DNA of 24,171 nt from Spirochaetota bacterium (lineage in GTDB: Bacteria; Spirochaetota; Spirochaetia; Treponematales; Breznakiellaceae), in NCBI GenBank assembly GCA_023406985.1, contig JAEXTK010000052.1, positions 1 to 24,171 on the forward strand. Direction: 5' to 3'. A program made the translations under genes and the position numbers. Below the pieces are notes generated by a model. The model was not told where the DNA came from, ran no database searches, and saw only the letters and a program-made list of their open reading frames with translations. Position 1 is the stretch's first letter; each line of letters opens with the position of its first letter. Positions 15,521 to 22,064 of this stretch are shown in pieces.

Positions 15521-16728
15521 CCGAGGAGACCTTCATCGAGGTCGGCTTCTACCAGACGAAGAAGCACGGCCAGGGCGCCGAGGGAGACGTTTTCCTTTCG
15601 CAGAAGACCGAGGACGGGCGCATCATCTCGGTCCTGTCCGACGGCCTCGGGTCCGGGATCAAGGCGGGGGTGCTCGCGACGCTCACCGCGACCATGGCCA
15701 TGAAGTTCGTCGCGGAGGACATCCCCATCCGCCGCGCGGCCTCCATCATCATGAAGACGCTGCCCGTCTGCAAGGACCGCAGGATCAGCTACGCGACGTT
15801 CACGATCGTCGACATCGACAATTCCGCCGCGGTCCGCATCATCGAATACGACAACCCGCCCTACGTCCTCGTGCGCGAGGGTACCCTCGTGGAGCCGGTC
15901 AAGAGCGAAATCGAGGCGAAGCGCGGACGGCGGGCCGCCGGAGGCGCCGCGGCGAGCCGCCTCCAGGACGCCGTGCTCCATTACTCCGCGTTCACCGCCC
16001 GTCCCGGAGATCGGCTCGTGTTCTTTTCGGACGGAGTGCCGCAATCGGGCATGGGCACCCGATCCAAGCCGCTCGGCTGGGGCAACCCCGCGGCCCAGAC
16101 CAATCTCCTCAAGGCGGGCCAAGAGTCGGCCAACGTCTCGGCGCGCGCGCGCGCCCGCGCGCTCGTCAAGGAAGCCGAAGCGAACGACGCCTACGCCGCC
16201 AAGGACGACATCACCTGCGGCGTCGTCTATTTCCGCCGGCCCCGGCGCCTCCTCGTCATGAGCGGCCCCTCGGTGGACCACGGCCGCGACCGGGATATGG
16301 CGGAGACGTTCGCCGCCTTTCCCGGTAAGAAAGTCGTGTGCGGCGGCACCACCGCCACCATCCTGGCGCGGGAGCTGGGCGTCCGCGTCCGCGTATCGCT
16401 CGCCGACCTCGACCCCTCCATGCCGCCCGCCTCCGCGATGGAGGGCGCCGATCTCGTGACCGAGGGCATCATCACCCTCGGCAAGGCCGCCGAGCTCCTG
16501 GAGCGCGGCGGATTCCCCGATCGCGGCAGGCCGAACCCCGCCACGCGGCTCGTGGAGCTCTTCCTGGATTCGGACCGCATCGAGTTCGTCGTCGGGACGA
16601 AGATCAACGAGGCGCACCAGGATCCCTCCATGCCCGTGGAGCTGGAGATCCGCAGGAATATCGTCAAACGCGTCGCCGCCCTCCTGGAGGAGAAATACCT
16701 CAAGGAGACGCGGATCCGCTTCATTTAG
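15517..16728 (+). CDS. SpoIIE-type PP2C serine/threonine phosphatase
   Basis: This 403-residue protein is a PP2C-family phosphatase of the SpoIIE group, which remove phosphate from Ser/Thr, often on anti-anti-sigma-like proteins. The metal-binding acidic motifs are in order: EGD (Asp24), SDGLGSG (Asp42), FFSDGV (Asp172) and KDDITCGV (Asp231). It should be cytosolic. Residues from about 245 to 403 form an extra domain that I do not recognise, rich in Gly and Asp, beginning LLVMSGPSVDHGRDRD. The gene overlaps the sensory hydrogenase gene by four bases, strong evidence for a joint role; the phosphatase is the likely output of that sensor. Its substrate is not encoded nearby. A short GC-repeat region gives an Ala-Arg run at residues 209-215. 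Confidence 0.9.
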   Translation: MTEETFIEVGFYQTKKHGQGAEGDVFLSQKTEDGRIISVLSDGLGSGIKAGVLATLTATMAMKFVAEDIPIRRAASIIMKTLPVCKDRRISYATFTIVDIDNSAAVRIIEYDNPPYVLVREGTLVEPVKSEIEAKRGRRAAGGAAASRLQDAVLHYSAFTARPGDRLVFFSDGVPQSGMGTRSKPLGWGNPAAQTNLLKAGQESANVSARARARALVKEAEANDAYAAKDDITCGVVYFRRPRRLLVMSGPSVDHGRDRDMAETFAAFPGKKVVCGGTTATILARELGVRVRVSLADLDPSMPPASAMEGADLVTEGIITLGKAAELLERGGFPDRGRPNPATRLVELFLDSDRIEFVVGTKINEAHQDPSMPVELEIRRNIVKRVAALLEEKYLKETRIRFI

Positions 16729-16746
16729 GCCGCAAGGAGCATCGCC

Positions 16747-17010
16747 ATGTCCGATACCGTCGTGAAAATCGTCGTCTGCTCGGGAACCGCCTGTTACGTC
16801 ATGGGAGGGTCCGAGCTCCTGCTCTTGGACGACCACATACCCGCCAAGTGGATAGGCGACGTCCAGATCGAAGGATCGCCCTGCCTGGGACTCTGCAAGG
16901 ACAAGAAGTTCGGCAAGGCGCCGTACGCGACGGTGGACGGGGAGGTCGTCGCCGAAGCCACGGTGCCCGCGCTCATCCAGAAGATCGCGGAGAAACTCGG
17001 AGACCGCTGA
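16747..17010 (+). CDS. Second thioredoxin-like [2Fe-2S] ferredoxin of hydrogenase locus
   Basis: This 87-residue protein is a second thioredoxin-like [2Fe-2S] protein, with ligands Cys11 and Cys16 in VCSGTACYV and Cys46 and Cys50 in PCLGLCKD. The spacing is that of the NuoE/HydC-type fold. AAGGAG lies seven bases before the ATG, so translation is initiated afresh here after an 18-base gap. The stop overlaps the start of the catalytic hydrogenase by one base (TGATG), which suggests it is that enzyme's direct electron partner. It differs clearly from the first copy in the locus, so the two probably serve the two different hydrogenase proteins. Confidence 0.87.
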   Translation: MSDTVVKIVVCSGTACYVMGGSELLLLDDHIPAKWIGDVQIEGSPCLGLCKDKKFGKAPYATVDGEVVAEATVPALIQKIAEKLGDR

Positions 17011-18443
17011 TGCACTACAACAACAACGCAGCCCACGTCAAACGCGAGCTCCTCATCCGCATGATCCGCCTCATGCTCGAAGACCGGCTCGAGGAAGGCA
17101 TCGACCGCATCCCCTACGAGATGACGGGAGCCGGCTACGAGCCGATCCGCTGCTGCGTCCACCACGATCGGGAGATCCTCAAGACGCGCCTCTTGGCCCG
17201 GCTCGGGTTCGCCGTCGAGGACTACGAGGATGACGGTACGCCCCTCGCCTCCTACGCCCGGACCGCCCTCGCGCGGGAAACGATCGAGGCGCCCATCCTC
17301 ACGGTCCTGGATCAGGCCTGCCACGCCTGCGTCAAGACGCAATACCTCGTGACCAACGCCTGCCAGGGCTGCCTGGCCCGGCCGTGCGCGATGAACTGCC
17401 CGCGGAAGGCCGTCGCGATCGTCGGCGGCCACGCCGTCATCGACAAGGACAAGTGCGTCAACTGCGGCATCTGCCAGCAGGTCTGTCCCTACCACGCGAT
17501 CATCAAGATCCCCGTACCCTGCGAGGAAGCCTGCCACGTCGGCGCCATCTCCAAGGACGCCTCGGGCAAGGAGCGCATCGACTATTCCAAATGCGTCTAC
17601 TGCGGCAATTGCATGCGCGAGTGCCCGTTCGGGGCGATGATGGACAAGTCGCAGATCGTGGACGTGCTCAAGCAGAAGAAGGCCGGGCGGAAGCTGTCCG
17701 CCCTCTTCGCGCCCGCGGTGGCCGGCCAGTTCCGGGCGCCCATCGGTAAACTCATCGCCGCGCTCCGGGCCGCCGGCTTCGACGCGGTGTACGAGGTCGC
17801 CCTCGGCGCGGACATCACGGCGGAAAAGGAAGCCCACGAGTTCGTGGAACGCATGGCGAGGGGCGAACCCTTCATGACTACGAGCTGCTGCCCCGCCTAC
17901 GTGGAGACGGTGAAGAAGCACGTGGGCGCGCTCGCCCCCCGCGTCTCGGATACGCGCACGCCGATGCACTACACCGCCGAACTCTCCGCGAAGGAAAAGC
18001 CCGACCATCTGCGCGTCTTCATCGGCCCATGCCTCGCCAAGCGGAAGGAGGGGATCGAGGACCGCCTCGTGGACTACGTCCTTTCGGCCGAGGAACTCGG
18101 CGCGCTCTTCGTCGCGCTCGACATAGAAGTCGCCGATAGGGAGGAGGAAACCGTGCTCCGGCCCGCGGGAGCGGGGGGCAGGTCCTTCGCCTGGTCGGGC
18201 GGCGTCGCCGAGGCCGTACGGCGCCGATTGCCGGAGGGTACGGAATGCCGCGCGGAGAGCATCGACGGGCTCACGAAGGACTCGATGAAGACGCTCCGCG
18301 CCTGGGCCGAAGGCAAGCCTACGGGGAACCTATTGGAGGTCATGGCCTGCATGGGCGGCTGCGTGGCGGGGCCCTCGGTGATCGCGAACGCGAAACTCGC
18401 GACCGCGCAGCTGAAAAAACTCGCCGAGGCTTCCGCGCCGTAG
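17010..18443 (+). CDS. hfsD: [FeFe]-hydrogenase, catalytic (HfsD type)
   Basis: This 477-residue protein should reversibly reduce protons to H2 at an H-cluster, disposing of electrons from fermentation. L1 is intact: TTSCCPAY (290-297), with proton-transfer Cys293 and ligand Cys294. L2 is GPCLAKRKE (Cys341), and L3 is EVMACMGGCVAG (Cys447, Cys451). The N-terminal half has sixteen further likely cluster cysteines: 104, 107, 118, 121, 126, 130, 149, 152, 155, 159, 171, 175, 195, 198, 201 and 205. That is enough for about four [4Fe-4S] clusters. A helical stretch of about 100 residues precedes them. No signal peptide is seen. Glycine replaces the L2 methionine of the clostridial prototype. The ATG overlaps the upstream stop; the open frame before it is only a shadow of the phosphatase gene. 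HydE, HydF and HydG maturases are not in the window. Confidence 0.94.
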   Translation: MHYNNNAAHVKRELLIRMIRLMLEDRLEEGIDRIPYEMTGAGYEPIRCCVHHDREILKTRLLARLGFAVEDYEDDGTPLASYARTALARETIEAPILTVLDQACHACVKTQYLVTNACQGCLARPCAMNCPRKAVAIVGGHAVIDKDKCVNCGICQQVCPYHAIIKIPVPCEEACHVGAISKDASGKERIDYSKCVYCGNCMRECPFGAMMDKSQIVDVLKQKKAGRKLSALFAPAVAGQFRAPIGKLIAALRAAGFDAVYEVALGADITAEKEAHEFVERMARGEPFMTTSCCPAYVETVKKHVGALAPRVSDTRTPMHYTAELSAKEKPDHLRVFIGPCLAKRKEGIEDRLVDYVLSAEELGALFVALDIEVADREEETVLRPAGAGGRSFAWSGGVAEAVRRRLPEGTECRAESIDGLTKDSMKTLRAWAEGKPTGNLLEVMACMGGCVAGPSVIANAKLATAQLKKLAEASAP

Positions 18444-18504
18444 CGCGCGGGCGAGGATGCCGCGGCCGGGGATCGGGTTTATTCTGTAAAAAGACCCGCG
18501 CGCT
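18442..18504. repeat. Inverted repeat downstream of the hydrogenase locus
   Basis: AGCGCGCGGG (18442-18451) and CCCGCGCGCT (18495-18504) are perfect 10-base inverted copies separated by 43 bases. The first arm begins in the hydrogenase stop codon. No T-run follows the second arm, so it is not a classical terminator. It may stabilise the 3' end of the hydrogenase mRNA or be chance in GC-rich DNA. Confidence 0.45.
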
Positions 18505-18507
18505 CGC

Positions 18508-18537
18508 TTGTTCGGAGCTTAAAACGGGTGCGATACT
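18508..18537 (+). promoter_or_regulatory. Candidate promoter of the chemoreceptor gene
   Basis: TTGTTC (18508-18513), an 18-base spacer and GATACT (18532-18537) form a moderate sigma-70-type match. The leader would be about 23 bases and includes GGAGG at 18556-18560, six bases before the GTG start. Confidence 0.5.
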
Positions 18538-18566
18538 AAAGGAATCATAATCACCGGAGGGCATCC

Positions 18567-20855
18567 GTGCGCACCCTTTCTATCCGGACCAAACTCATTC
18601 TCGCCGTGGCCATACCCGTCATGGCGGTTATGGCCGCCATGATCACCTATTCCGGGGTCCGGTTCACGCGCGCCCTCCTCTCATCCACCAAGGAAAACGC
18701 GGTAGCCGACGCCAAAGCTACCGCGGCGCGCATGGACTCGCTGCTCGTAGCCGGCATGCAGATCGCGCGGGACCTTGCCGGCGTCGCCCAAGGATATCGC
18801 GAATTCCCCCTGGCCGCGCGGAGGAGCATACTTTCCGGTTTCGCGCGTTCCGCCATCGCCTCCAATAAGGACATACTCGGCGCGTGGTACATCTTCGAGC
18901 CGAACGCGGTGGACGGCCAGGACGCGGCCTACAAGAGCGCGGTCGGCCACACGACGAGCGGGCAATTCGTGCCGTACTGGTATCGGAGCGGCGGGAAGAT
19001 CGTGGAAGAATACGCCACCGAAGACGTGGATGGGGCCGTCTCCGCGTTCTATACGGTGCCGCGCGATACCCGCAAGGAATACCTGACCGACCCCTATGAG
19101 TTCGAGCTGGAAACCGGGACCAAGGTGACCGCCATCTCTTTCTGCGTCCCCATTCTCGTGGACGACCAGGTCGTCGGCGTCGCGGGCGTGGATTACGGCT
19201 TGGAGGCGCTGCGCGCGTTCGCGACCCAGGGGAGCGCGGTCGGCTATGCCTTCATCCTCGCCAATGACGGAACCTTCGTGGCCCACCCGAGCTTCGACCT
19301 CATCGGCACCACCTTCGCCAAAAGCCTCCCCGATTTGGACCGGAAATACGGCATTACGGGCAAGGTGAAGAACGGGGAGCCGATGAGCTACATCGATATC
19401 GCCGTCGCGTCCGGTAAGGTTTCGTTCGTGATCTTCGAGCCCGTCCGCATCGGGGACGGCAAGAAACCCTGGAGTTTCGGCAAGACGGTTCCCCTGGCCG
19501 AGTTGACCGCCCCTTCCCGATCGGCCACGCTCCTGCTCGCCGTCGTCGGCGGTTTGGCCACCATCGGCCTACTCGCGGCGCTCACCCTGCTCATTTCGGC
19601 CATCTTCAAGCCGCTCGCGCGGTTGGAGGCCGCCCTCTCGGACATCGGCAGCGGAGAGGCCGACCTTTCCCAGCGGATCGAAGCGCGCGGAGGGGACGAG
19701 CTGGCCCGCATGGCGACCTCCTTCAATACCTTCGCCGGGAAACTCGGCTCCATCATCGACACGGCCCGCGGCGTAGCCGAGGAGCTCGGCGCCGACGGCG
19801 AGGAACTCGGGAAGGCGATGGCCGATACGGAATCGTCCCTGAGCCGGGTGAGGGTCGCCATCGGCGAAGCGCGGGAGTGCTCCGCCGCCGAGATGGCCGG
19901 CGCCGTGAAAGCGGCCGGAGCCGTGGCCGCCATAGCCGGCCGGCTCGACGCGCTCGCCGCCTCCATAGAGGCCCAATCGGCGGGCGTCGTACAGAGTTCG
20001 GCGTCGGTGGAGGAGATGGTCTCCAACATCAAGAGCGTCGGCGCCTCCGTGGACCGCATCGCTTCCGAGCTGGGACGGCTCATGGAGGTGGCCGAACTGG
20101 GGAGGGAGAAACTCGCCGAGGTGGAAACGGCCGTTCAGGACATCGCGCGCCAGTCCGGTAGCCTCGCCGACACGAACGAGGCGATAGCCGCCATAGCTTC
20201 CCAGACCAACCTATTGGCGATGAACGCGGCCATCGAAGCCGCCCATGCGGGCGAGGCGGGCAAGGGCTTCGCGGTCGTGGCCGACGAGATCCGAAAGCTC
20301 GCCGAATCGAGCGCGACGCAATCGCAGGAGACCGGCCGGGAACTGGGCGCCATCAAGTCCGCCATCGACGGGGTAGTCGAGAGCTCTTCCGAGGCCGCCA
20401 AGTCCTTCGCGGAGACCGTGGGCGCGATCGCGCGCACGAACGACCTGTCCACGGAGGTACGCCGCGCCATGACCGAACAGGACGAGGGCTCGCGGCAGAT
20501 CCTCCAGGCGCTCAGCGAGATCAACGCGGCGACGGCGGCGGTCAAGACTTCCTCGACGGAGATGCGCAGCGTCGGCGCGGAAGCCCTGACCGAAATGCGC
20601 CAACTGGAAGAGGCGAGCCGGAGAGTCCAGGTCATCATGGACGGGGTGGAGACGGAGGCGGCCTCCATCGGCGTGGCCGCCGCGCAGGCCCTCAGGACCG
20701 CCGAGCGTACGGAAGACGGCATCGGCCTCCTCCGCACCGAGCTCGGCAGGTTCAAGATCGCCGAGGCCGCCGCGAAGGCCGGCGAGGATCGTTCCGCGAC
20801 GCCGGCGCGGAACGCCGACGAACACCTGGACGCCTCGCTCGTCGAAGAATTGTAG
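18567..20855 (+). CDS. Methyl-accepting chemotaxis protein with dCache sensor
   Basis: This 762-residue inner-membrane receptor should sense a small molecule outside the membrane and steer the flagellar motor through CheA/CheW. The order is: a first transmembrane helix (about 10-30), a large periplasmic dCache-type sensor (about 35-310), a second transmembrane helix (about 318-343), HAMP (about 344-400) and a long helical signalling domain. The conserved hairpin tip is near residues 541-575 (QTNLLAMNAAIEAAHAG). The sensor contains FVPYWYRSGG and VAGVDYGLE, usual dCache strand motifs, but the ligand cannot be told. The GTG start is set by GGAGG six bases upstream. The C-terminus EHLDASLVEEL does not look like a CheR-tethering pentapeptide. 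It lies 123 bases after the hydrogenase, with its own candidate promoter. Confidence 0.94.
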   Translation: MRTLSIRTKLILAVAIPVMAVMAAMITYSGVRFTRALLSSTKENAVADAKATAARMDSLLVAGMQIARDLAGVAQGYREFPLAARRSILSGFARSAIASNKDILGAWYIFEPNAVDGQDAAYKSAVGHTTSGQFVPYWYRSGGKIVEEYATEDVDGAVSAFYTVPRDTRKEYLTDPYEFELETGTKVTAISFCVPILVDDQVVGVAGVDYGLEALRAFATQGSAVGYAFILANDGTFVAHPSFDLIGTTFAKSLPDLDRKYGITGKVKNGEPMSYIDIAVASGKVSFVIFEPVRIGDGKKPWSFGKTVPLAELTAPSRSATLLLAVVGGLATIGLLAALTLLISAIFKPLARLEAALSDIGSGEADLSQRIEARGGDELARMATSFNTFAGKLGSIIDTARGVAEELGADGEELGKAMADTESSLSRVRVAIGEARECSAAEMAGAVKAAGAVAAIAGRLDALAASIEAQSAGVVQSSASVEEMVSNIKSVGASVDRIASELGRLMEVAELGREKLAEVETAVQDIARQSGSLADTNEAIAAIASQTNLLAMNAAIEAAHAGEAGKGFAVVADEIRKLAESSATQSQETGRELGAIKSAIDGVVESSSEAAKSFAETVGAIARTNDLSTEVRRAMTEQDEGSRQILQALSEINAATAAVKTSSTEMRSVGAEALTEMRQLEEASRRVQVIMDGVETEAASIGVAAAQALRTAERTEDGIGLLRTELGRFKIAEAAAKAGEDRSATPARNADEHLDASLVEEL

Positions 20856-20871
20856 GCGGCCGCGCCTCAGG

Positions 20872-21363
20872 TTAGGCGTTCTTGCCGCAGCACTGCTTAT
20901 ACTTGAGCCCCTTGCCGCAGGGGCAGGGATCGTTGCGTCCTACCTTGGGGGTAGACCGGACGATGGTCGTCGGGACGATCTCTCCGTCGTCGTAGAGCCA
21001 GACGCCGTCCTGCTTCTTGAAGGTGGCCCGTTCGTGGTGGCGGTCCCGCAGGCCGTCGGTCACGTATACGGCTTCGAATTCCACCGTACCCTCGGTGTCG
21101 GAGGGGCCTCCCTTGGAGGTGGACAGGATCTTGAGGGACACCCACTCGGACTTCTCGCTCCATGCGCGGGTCTGGTCCACGTCGATATTGCGCCTTCCGT
21201 CGGCGACGCAGGTGTTCACGATATGGTCGATGGCGTGCACGGCATACGCGGTGTATCGGCTCCGCATCAGGGCCTCGGCGGTGGGGGCGGTCTTCCGGCC
21301 AGCGATGTAGGGACCGCAGCAATCGTCATAGGAACGGCCGGAGCCGCAGGGGCAAGCTTTCAT
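20872..21363 (-). CDS. ychJ: YchJ-like UPF0225 protein with two SEC-C zinc motifs
   Basis: This 163-residue protein has a SEC-C metal-binding motif at each end: CPCGSGRSYDDCC near the N-terminus (Cys4, 6, 15, 16) and CPCGKGLKYKQCC near the C-terminus. Between them is an NTF2-like domain with the family stretch EALMRSRYTAYAVH. This is the layout of YchJ/UPF0225; its role is not established. SEC-C motifs bind zinc, and in SecA they contact SecB and ribosomes. GAGGAG lies eight bases before the ATG. The gene is convergent with the chemoreceptor gene (16 bases between) and divergent from the HD hydrolase gene. Confidence 0.92.
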   Translation of the reverse strand: MKACPCGSGRSYDDCCGPYIAGRKTAPTAEALMRSRYTAYAVHAIDHIVNTCVADGRRNIDVDQTRAWSEKSEWVSLKILSTSKGGPSDTEGTVEFEAVYVTDGLRDRHHERATFKKQDGVWLYDDGEIVPTTIVRSTPKVGRNDPCPCGKGLKYKQCCGKNA

Positions 21364-21387
21364 CTCGAGTACTCCTCAGGTACCGAA

Positions 21388-21416
21388 GTTGTACCGAAAA
21401 CGCCCGCCGCCGACAA
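21388..21416 (-). promoter_or_regulatory. Candidate promoter of the YchJ-like gene
   Basis: Minus strand: TTGTCG (21416-21411), a 17-base spacer and TACAAC (21393-21388), four of six matches each. The leader would be about 18 bases and carries the ribosome-binding site. Confidence 0.45.
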
Positions 21417-21438
21417 GTCGACGCCGGGAGCCTAGCTC

Positions 21439-21461
21439 CGCGGCCGGAGGCCGCGTATACT
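21439..21461 (+). promoter_or_regulatory. Hairpin abutting the -10 element of the HD hydrolase gene
   Basis: CGCGGCC-gga-GGCCGCG (21439-21455) is a perfect 7-base inverted repeat. It is directly followed by TATACT (21456-21461), and the ATG comes six bases later at 21468. No good -35 hexamer is present 16-18 bases upstream. The repeat occupies the spacer position and could be an operator, or a terminator stem for upstream transcription. Confidence 0.4.
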
Positions 21462-21467
21462 CGGCGC

Positions 21468-22064
21468 ATGCGAACCAAAGGGCCGAATCCTCATGAAGTC
21501 CTTCCGACGGAAGGCGATGCCGTTCTTTCCGCGTACCTTCAAGCCATGCAGCTCAAGCGGCTCTTCCGGCAAGGCTGGCTCAAGCGCGGCGTAGCCGAAG
21601 CGGACTGCGAATCCGTCGCCGACCACAGCTTCGGCGTCGCCCTCCTCGCCCTGCTGGCGCCCCTCCCCGCGGACGTCCCCGTGGACCGCGGGCGCGCGGC
21701 GTTGCTGGCGCTCGTCCACGAATTGGGCGAAGTCTACGCCGGGGACATCACGCCGGTGGACGGCGTGTCGAAGGAGGAGAAGGCCGCGTTGGAGCGGGCC
21801 TCCGTGGACCGGGTCTTGGAGGGCCATCCCGAGGCCGCCTCCATCCGCGCGCTCTGGGAAGAATTCGAGACCGAATCGAGTCCGGAGGCGCGTTTCGTAC
21901 GGCAGCTCGACCGCCTGGAGATGGGTCTCCAGGCCGCCGTCTACCGCGCCGAAGGAAAACCGCGCATGGATGAATTCCTGGATAGCGCCGACCGGGCGGT
22001 CCGATCGGAAGAACTTCGCGCGCTCTTGCGGCGCGGCGCGGCGCCCGCTACGATCGCGTCATGA
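21468..22064 (+). CDS. HD-domain hydrolase (YfbR/HDDC2-like nucleotidase)
   Basis: This 198-residue protein resembles the YfbR/HDDC2 group of HD phosphohydrolases, which remove phosphate from deoxynucleoside monophosphates. Expected metal and catalytic residues are His53 in ESVADHSF, His84 and Glu85 in ALVHELGEVYAGDITP, Glu88, Asp93 and Asp148 in RQLDRLEM. The HD dipeptide itself reads HE, so a glutamate replaces the usual metal-binding aspartate. The rest of the motif, notably GDITP, is intact. The ATG at 21468 is chosen because the domain begins soon after it and TATACT lies six bases upstream; the frame stays open further back without conserved sequence. It overlaps the transporter gene by four bases (ATGA). 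The substrate is not proven. Confidence 0.83.
   Translation: MRTKGPNPHEVLPTEGDAVLSAYLQAMQLKRLFRQGWLKRGVAEADCESVADHSFGVALLALLAPLPADVPVDRGRAALLALVHELGEVYAGDITPVDGVSKEEKAALERASVDRVLEGHPEAASIRALWEEFETESSPEARFVRQLDRLEMGLQAAVYRAEGKPRMDEFLDSADRAVRSEELRALLRRGAAPATIAS
22026..22054 (+). promoter_or_regulatory. Possible leaderless-type promoter of the DMT transporter gene
   Basis: TTGCGG (22026-22031), a 17-base spacer and TACGAT (22049-22054), then six bases to the ATG at 22061. It lies inside the last codons of the HD gene, in a GCGGC-repeat stretch, so chance is possible. Spacing and position match other sites in the window exactly. Confidence 0.35.

Noticed and set aside
16141..16160. Alternating GC tract, possible phase-variable repeat or Z-DNA
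   Set aside because: It is short and interrupted, encodes an Ala-Arg stretch in a loop of the phosphatase, and needs no other explanation in GC-rich DNA.
13742..16836. Two long minus-strand open frames opposite the sensory hydrogenase and phosphatase genes
   Set aside because: Low-complexity Gly/Arg/Asp/Glu-rich translations, lying fully under genes with clear catalytic motifs.
16338..17009. Apparent N-terminal extension of the catalytic hydrogenase
   Set aside because: The frame is open only as a shadow of the phosphatase and second ferredoxin genes; the ATG at 17010 overlaps the ferredoxin stop, and the real sequence begins there.
20854..20867. Small hairpin AGGCG-gccg-CGCCT at the chemoreceptor stop, considered as a terminator
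   Set aside because: Only five pairs, overlapping the stop codon, with no T-run on either strand.
21162..21467. Open frame extending the HD hydrolase upstream
   Set aside because: It crosses the YchJ-like gene on the opposite strand, is Arg-rich, and has no conserved sequence before the ATG at 21468.
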